DNA of 10,449 bases, from assembly GCA_946482595.1 (NCBI GenBank), contig CAMLSD010000133.1, positions 1-10,449 of the forward strand. Reading direction: 5' to 3'. Numbering within the stretch: the stretch's first letter is position 1; every line of letters starts with the position of its first letter. Both the position numbers and the translations under genes were made by a program. Below, piece by piece: positions 6,377 through 10,449 of the stretch. Below the pieces are notes generated by a model. That model was not told where the DNA came from. It ran no database searches and saw only the letters and a list, made by a program, of their open reading frames with translations. This DNA comes from an uncultured Comamonadaceae bacterium. Its GTDB lineage: Bacteria > Pseudomonadota > Gammaproteobacteria > Burkholderiales > Burkholderiaceae.

Positions 6377-8226
6377 GCGCGCGCTTTCGCCCCACCCGCA
6401 TCGGCGCCTGCCTGAGCGTCGACGTCGAGCAGCGCGCCGACGGCACGCAGGTCCTGCGCTCGCCGGTGGCACTTGAACCCTTCGCGCAACGCCTGACCGA
6501 CCGGCTTGAACACTGGGCCCGCGAAACCCCGGACCGCTGCTTCGTCGCCAAGCGCCACCAGGGCGGCGACTGGGTCCGCATCACCTATGCCGAGATGCTG
6601 GCGCGCGCCCGTGCCGTCGGGCAGGCGCTGGTGCAGCGCGGCCTGTCGGTCGAGCGGCCGATCGCCATCCTGTCGGACAACGATCTCGAACACCTCACGC
6701 TGGCCCTGGGGGCCATGTGGGTGGGGGTGCCCTACACCCCGGTGTCGCCGGCCTATTCGCTGGTCTCGCAGGATTACGGCAAGCTGCGCCACATTCTCGG
6801 CACGGTCACGCCAGGCTTGGTGTTCGCCAGCAGCCCGGCCTATGCCCGGGCCATCACGGCGGTGGTCGCGCCCGACGTCGAGGTGGTGCTGACCGAAGGC
6901 GAGATCGAAGGCCGCACCGTCACGCCGTTCGCGCAGCTGCTGGCCACCGAGCCGGGCGCGCAGGCCGAAGCGGCCCATGCCGGCGTCGGCCCGGACACCA
7001 TCGTGAAATTCCTGTTCACCTCGGGATCGACCAAGGCGCCCAAGGGGGTGGTGAACACCCACCGCATGATGTGCGCCAACCTGCAGATGAAGCGCCAGGC
7101 CATGGCCTTCCTGGCCGACGAGCCGCCGGTGCTGGTGGACTGGCTGCCGTGGAACCACACCTTCGGCGGCAACCACAACGTGGGCATCACGCTGTACAAC
7201 GGCGGCACGCTCTACATCGACGAAGGCAAGCCCACGCCCTCGGGCATTGCCGAGACGCTGCGCAACCTGCGCGAGATCTCGCCGACGGTGTACTTCAACG
7301 TGCCCAAGGGCTTCGAGGAAATCGCCTCGGCGATGGAAACCGACGACACGCTGCGCGCGTCGCTGTTCCGCCGCGTCAAGGCCTTCATGTTTGCCGGTGC
7401 CGGCCTGTCGCAGGCGGTGTGGGACCAGCTCGACCGTCTTGCCGAGCGCACCGTGGGTGAACGCATCCCGATGTTCACCGGACTGGGCATGACCGAAACC
7501 GCCCCCTCGTGCACCTTCGCGCTCGACGCGGCCTCGGTGCGCTCGGGGCACATCGGCCTGCCTTGCCCCGGCGTCGAGGTCAAGCTCGTGCCGGTGGACG
7601 GCAAGGTGGAGATCCGCTTCCGCGGCCCCAACGTGATGCCCGGCTACTGGCGTCAGCCCGAACTGTCGGCCGACAGCTTCGACGAGGAAGGCTACTACCG
7701 CACCGGCGACGCCGTGAAGTGGGTCGACCCGGCCCAGCCGGCCAAGGGCCTGATGTTCGACGGGCGCATTGCCGAGGACTTCAAGCTGTCGACCGGCACC
7801 TTCGTCAGTGTCGGTCCGCTGCGCGCACGCATCATCGCCGCGGGCGCACCGTGCGTGCAGGACGCGGTCATCACCGGGCTGAACCGCGACGAGGTCGGCA
7901 TGCTGGTCTTCCCGCGTGTGGACGAGTGCCGCAAGCTCGCCGGCCTGGCTGCCCACACCCCGGCGCCCGAGGTGCTGCATCACCCGGTGGTGCGCGAGTT
8001 CTTCCAGACCCTGGTCGACCGGCTCTGGCGCGAAGGTACCGGCAGCGCCAACCGCGTGGCCCGGGCCCATGTGCTCGCCGAGCCGCCATCGATCGACAAG
8101 GGCGAAGTCACCGACAAGGGCTCGATCAACCAGCGCGCCGTGCTGACGCACCGCGAGGCCCTGGTCGAGGCGCTGTATGGCGGCGCCGACAGCGACCCCT
8201 ATGTCTACCTGCCCCGCAAGGGCTGA
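6373..8226 (+). CDS. fcs: Feruloyl-CoA synthetase-type acyl-CoA ligase
   Basis: This 617-residue adenylate-forming enzyme (ANL superfamily) should activate a hydroxycinnamate with ATP and CoA, giving the aryl-propenoyl-CoA, AMP and pyrophosphate. The N-terminal part, with SPVALEPFAQRLTDRLEHWA and PYTPVSPAYSLVSQDYGKLR, is typical of the feruloyl-CoA synthase subgroup rather than general fatty-acyl ligases. Core motifs are the P-loop TSGSTKAPKG (216-225), FTGLGMTET (368-376), GYYRTGD (440-446), FDGRIAEDFKL (462-472) and, near the C terminus, IDKGEVTDKGS with the probable adenylation lysine K582. It is full length and cytoplasmic. It overlaps the hydratase gene by 4 bp (GGGAAGG at 6362-6368 is a usable ribosome-binding site) and is followed 32 nt later by the dehydrogenase. 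The exact aryl substrate (p-coumarate, caffeate, ferulate or another) cannot be read from the sequence. Confidence 0.92.
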   Translation: MSARFRPTRIGACLSVDVEQRADGTQVLRSPVALEPFAQRLTDRLEHWARETPDRCFVAKRHQGGDWVRITYAEMLARARAVGQALVQRGLSVERPIAILSDNDLEHLTLALGAMWVGVPYTPVSPAYSLVSQDYGKLRHILGTVTPGLVFASSPAYARAITAVVAPDVEVVLTEGEIEGRTVTPFAQLLATEPGAQAEAAHAGVGPDTIVKFLFTSGSTKAPKGVVNTHRMMCANLQMKRQAMAFLADEPPVLVDWLPWNHTFGGNHNVGITLYNGGTLYIDEGKPTPSGIAETLRNLREISPTVYFNVPKGFEEIASAMETDDTLRASLFRRVKAFMFAGAGLSQAVWDQLDRLAERTVGERIPMFTGLGMTETAPSCTFALDAASVRSGHIGLPCPGVEVKLVPVDGKVEIRFRGPNVMPGYWRQPELSADSFDEEGYYRTGDAVKWVDPAQPAKGLMFDGRIAEDFKLSTGTFVSVGPLRARIIAAGAPCVQDAVITGLNRDEVGMLVFPRVDECRKLAGLAAHTPAPEVLHHPVVREFFQTLVDRLWREGTGSANRVARAHVLAEPPSIDKGEVTDKGSINQRAVLTHREALVEALYGGADSDPYVYLPRKG

Positions 8227-8258
8227 GCCCCCTCCATCAGGAACCCGAGGACACGACG

Positions 8259-9023
8259 ATGAAGATTCAAGGACAGGCCGCGCTGGTGACCGGTGGAGGC
8301 TCCGGACTGGGTGCTGAAACCGCCCGCGAGCTGGCTCGGCAGGGCGCCCGCGTGGCCGTGCTCGACGTCAATGCCGAGGCGGCGCAGGCAGTCGCGCGCG
8401 AGATCGACGGCCTGGCCCTGGTGTGCGACATCACCAGCACCGACAGCGTGCAGCAGGCGCTTGCCACCGCGGCCGAGGCCCATGGCGGTGCGCGCATCCT
8501 GATGAATGTGGCCGGCATCGGCGGCGCACGACGCCTGGTGGGCAAGGACGGCTCGCCAATGCCACTGGAAGACTTCAAGCGCGTGATCGACGTGAACCTG
8601 GTCGGCACCTTCAACGTGATCCGCCTGGTGGCCGCCGAGATGCTACGCCAGGAGGCGCTCGACGACGGCGAACGCGGAGTCATCGTCAACACCGCCTCGG
8701 TGGCGGCCTACGACGGCCAGGTGGGCCAGGAGGCCTATGCAGCGTCCAAGGGCGGCATCGTCTCGCTCACGCTGCCGCTGGCGCGCGACCTGGCCCAGTT
8801 CGGTGTGCGGGTGTGCACCATCGCCCCTGGCCTGTTTCTCACGCCGCTGCTCTACAAGCTGCCCGAAGAGGTACAGCAGTCGCTGGCCGCGTCGATCCCC
8901 TTCCCCAAGCGCCTGGGCAAGCCGGAAGAGTTTGCGCAACTGGCTGCCCACATCGTCACCAATGCCTCGCTCAACGGCGAGGTGATCCGGCTGGACGGCG
9001 CATTGCGCCTGCCGCCGCGCTGA
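8259..9023 (+). CDS. Type II 3-hydroxyacyl-CoA dehydrogenase (SDR family)
   Basis: This 254-residue short-chain dehydrogenase should oxidise the 3-hydroxyacyl-CoA made by the hydratase to the 3-ketoacyl-CoA. The glycine-rich TGGGSGLG (11-18) is followed by D36 at the end of the second strand, which favours NAD over NADP. NVAG (83-86), N113, S147, Y160 and K164 complete the catalytic set (N-S-Y-xxx-K). Segments such as VNLVGTFNVIRLVAAEM, NTASVAAYDGQVGQEAYAAS, IAPGLFLTPLL and LNGEVIRLDGALR closely follow the HSD17B10/type II HADH pattern. GAGG (8247-8250) lies 8 nt before the ATG. In the inferred pathway it plays the part of CouN or Atu1415, acting on the aryl hydroxypropionyl-CoA. An acyl-chain beta-oxidation role is the alternative. 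Confidence 0.92.
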   Translation: MKIQGQAALVTGGGSGLGAETARELARQGARVAVLDVNAEAAQAVAREIDGLALVCDITSTDSVQQALATAAEAHGGARILMNVAGIGGARRLVGKDGSPMPLEDFKRVIDVNLVGTFNVIRLVAAEMLRQEALDDGERGVIVNTASVAAYDGQVGQEAYAASKGGIVSLTLPLARDLAQFGVRVCTIAPGLFLTPLLYKLPEEVQQSLAASIPFPKRLGKPEEFAQLAAHIVTNASLNGEVIRLDGALRLPPR

Positions 9024-9084
9024 GTCCATGTGTTCCATCAACCACACGGGGCGAAAGACCCCACAACCCTGGAGTAGACAAGGC

Positions 9085-10221
9085 ATGAAGACCACTCTCA
9101 AGACCCTTGCGGCTGCCGTGCTCGTCACCGTGTCGATCGGCGCACAGGCCGACATCACCATCGGTGTGAGCCTGCCGCTCACCGGCCCGGCCTCCGGCCT
9201 GGGCATTCCCGTCAACAACGGCTTCAAGCTGTGGCCCGAGTCCATCGGCGGCGAGAAGGTCAAGCTGGTCGTGCTCGACGATGCGACCGACCCGACCAAC
9301 GGCGTCAAGAACGCCCGCCGGTTCGTCACCGACGACAAGGTCGACCTGATCATCGGTTCGGCCGCCACCCCGGTGGCCGTGGCCATGGCCGACGTGGCCG
9401 CCGAGTCGGGCACGGTGCAACTGGCGATGTCGCCGATTCCGCTGCCCCCCGGCAAGGACACCTGGTCCTTCCGCATGGCGCACTCGTCGGCCGTGATGGC
9501 GCACGCCATGGTCGAGCACATGAAAAAGCAGGGCGTCAAGAGCGTCGGCTTCCTCGGCTATGTGGACGCCTACGGCGAGACCTGGCTGAAGGACTTCACC
9601 GCCAAGGCCGAGCCGGCGGGCATCAAGGTGGTGGCCACCGAGCGCTTCCAGCGCACCGACACCAGCGTCACCGGCCAGGCCCTGAAGATCGTGGCGGCCA
9701 ACCCCGATGCCGTGCTGGTCGTGGCGTCCGGCTCGGGTGCCGCGATGCCGCACCGTGCCATCGTCGAGCGTGGCTTCAAGGGCAAGATCTACCAGACCCA
9801 TGCTGCCGCGTCGCGCGACCTGATGCGTGTGGGTGGCAAGGACGTCGAAGGTGCGTTTGTCGTGTCGGGCCCCGCCACGGTGGCCGAACAGCTGCCCGAC
9901 AACCATCCGTCCAAGAAGGAAGCGCTGAAGTACGTGCAGGGCTACGAGAAGCTGTATGGCGCCGGCATGCGCAACCAGTTCGCCGCCCACACGTATGACG
10001 CGCTGCTGCTGCTCGAAAAGGCCGTGCCCGAGGCGCTGAAGAAGGCCAAGCCCGGCACCAAGGAGTTCCGTGCCGCACTGCGTGATGCGCTCGAGTCCGG
10101 CCAGCCGGTGGCCGCCTCCCAGGGTGTGATCGACTACACGCCGAAGGACCACTGGGGCTTCACCAACGACAGCGCCGTGGTGATGAAGGTCGTCAACGGC
10201 GACTGGAAGGTCGAGAACTGA
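9085..10221 (+). CDS. ABC-transporter periplasmic solute-binding protein (LivK/HAAT family), probable aromatic-acid binder
   Basis: This is a 378-residue periplasmic binding protein of the branched-chain-amino-acid type (Peripla_BP_6). A Sec signal peptide is plain: basic MKTTLK, hydrophobic residues 8-18, and AQA before a likely cut at A22/D23; there is no lipobox cysteine. The mature protein opens DITIGVSLPLTGPASGLG, the family hallmark, and continues with LVVLDDATDPTNGVKNARRF and a TYDALLLLEKAV segment near the end. The ATG at 9085 is chosen because the signal peptide starts there; GGAG (9071-9074) is upstream. An in-frame upstream ATG at 9028 would add 19 non-hydrophobic residues and spoil the signal. 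Following a feruloyl-CoA-synthetase operon, it resembles in context the CouP protein of R. palustris, which binds p-coumarate and related acids. Branched amino acids remain a formal alternative. Confidence 0.92.
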   Translation: MKTTLKTLAAAVLVTVSIGAQADITIGVSLPLTGPASGLGIPVNNGFKLWPESIGGEKVKLVVLDDATDPTNGVKNARRFVTDDKVDLIIGSAATPVAVAMADVAAESGTVQLAMSPIPLPPGKDTWSFRMAHSSAVMAHAMVEHMKKQGVKSVGFLGYVDAYGETWLKDFTAKAEPAGIKVVATERFQRTDTSVTGQALKIVAANPDAVLVVASGSGAAMPHRAIVERGFKGKIYQTHAAASRDLMRVGGKDVEGAFVVSGPATVAEQLPDNHPSKKEALKYVQGYEKLYGAGMRNQFAAHTYDALLLLEKAVPEALKKAKPGTKEFRAALRDALESGQPVAASQGVIDYTPKDHWGFTNDSAVVMKVVNGDWKVEN

Positions 10222-10223
10222 GA

Positions 10224-10297
10224 CCCCGCAAGGGGCATCACCGGGGGTCGGCCGTGCCGGAACCCGGTGGCCGCCGCAACCCAGGCGCTGCGGCGGC
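10224..10297 (+). other. Two hairpins after the binding-protein gene
   Basis: CCCC-GCAA-GGGG (10224-10235) starts 2 nt after the stop codon and is closed by a GNRA tetraloop. A stronger stem of GCCGCCGCA (10270-10278) with TGCGGCGGC (10289-10297) follows, 9 perfect base pairs around a 10-nt loop. No T-run follows either. In transporter operons such structures between binding protein and permease often protect the upstream message or reduce read-through, giving more binding protein than permease; that role is inferred here. Confidence 0.45.
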
Positions 10298-10310
10298 GAC
10301 TGATCCTTGA

Positions 10311-10335
10311 GTCGTCCCCGCGAAAGCGGGGATCC
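10311..10335. repeat. REP-like palindromic repeat, copy 2 (binding protein-permease gap)
   Basis: The core TCCCCGC-GAAA-GCGGGGA (stem 10315-10321 with 10326-10332), preceded by GTCG and followed by TCC, matches the copy at 254-277 in design and flanks. The stem is one pair longer and the loop is GAAA, a GNRA-type loop. The substitutions in the two arms are compensatory, so pairing is conserved. Confidence 0.75.
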
Positions 10336-10397
10336 ACGGCGGCTGCCAACGCAACGCCACCCTGCCTGACTGCCCTGACACTCCTACTGCACTCGCC

Positions 10398-10449
10398 ATG
10401 GACTTCTCGATCGCCAGCATCCTGCTGCTCGACGGCGTGACCAACGGAG
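10398..10449 (+). CDS. livH: LivH-type ABC permease, first 17 codons (cut by window edge)
   Basis: Only MDFSIASILLLDGVTNG and one further base are present. This opening, a short amphipathic start leading into DG(V/I)xNG, is typical of LivH-family inner-membrane permeases of branched-chain-amino-acid-type ABC transporters. Its position after a matching binding protein supports the call. The gap of 176 nt from the binding-protein gene is long for one operon and holds hairpins and a REP-like repeat. No clear ribosome-binding site is seen before the ATG. A second permease and two ATPases would be expected beyond the window. Confidence 0.75.
   Translation, partial: MDFSIASILLLDGVTNG

Noticed and set aside
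6130..8151. Long open frame of about 673 codons on the minus strand opposite the ligase gene
   Set aside because: It is a shadow of the feruloyl-CoA-synthetase gene, with low-complexity composition and no motif. The plus strand shows intact ligase motifs throughout.
9028..9084. Upstream in-frame ATG for the binding protein
   Set aside because: It adds 19 polar residues before a textbook signal peptide and has no ribosome-binding site; the ATG at 9085 fits better.
8971..10152. Open frame of about 393 codons on the minus strand opposite the binding protein
   Set aside because: The His/Gly-rich product has no recognisable fold; the plus strand has a signal peptide and a full binding-protein sequence.

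Overview
The window looks like chromosomal DNA of a GC-rich betaproteobacterium, most likely Burkholderiales. The grounds are the GroES/GroEL sequences, strong G/C preference at third codon positions, a perfect CIRCE element before groESL, and REP-like hairpins of a type I associate with this group. I cannot name a genus from the sequence alone.

Layout. Positions 1-820 hold the start of a groESL operon on the minus strand: the first 76 codons of groEL, all of groES, a long leader with an unexplained 36-codon ORF, a perfect CIRCE operator and a good sigma70-like promoter. Positions 1039-4119 (plus) encode a large soluble hybrid histidine kinase with four clear PAS domains, HisKA, HATPase and a C-terminal receiver. 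No partner regulator lies beside it. Positions 4120-4428 are a non-coding gap between convergent genes, rich in dyad symmetries.

The second half is a catabolic locus arranged around a divergent control region (5293-5563). A metal-dependent amidohydrolase (4429-5292) runs on the minus strand. On the plus strand is an apparent operon: enoyl-CoA hydratase (5564-6376), feruloyl-CoA-synthetase-type ligase (6373-8226), type II 3-hydroxyacyl-CoA dehydrogenase of the SDR family (8259-9023), ABC-transporter solute-binding protein (9085-10221), and the first codons of a LivH-type permease (10398 to the window edge).

Together the second half reads as uptake and CoA-dependent beta-oxidative side-chain shortening of a hydroxycinnamate-like acid (p-coumarate, ferulate or similar): import, CoA ligation, hydration of the double bond, oxidation to the beta-ketoacyl-CoA, then cleavage by the amidohydrolase in place of a thiolase. 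The gene set matches the logic of the Rhodococcus jostii couL/M/N/O and Agrobacterium fabrum atu1415-1421 pathways, as I recall them from the literature. The transporter resembles the CouPSTU type of Rhodopseudomonas palustris. The substrate is inferred, not shown. No regulator gene, thiolase or vanillin dehydrogenase is present in the window.
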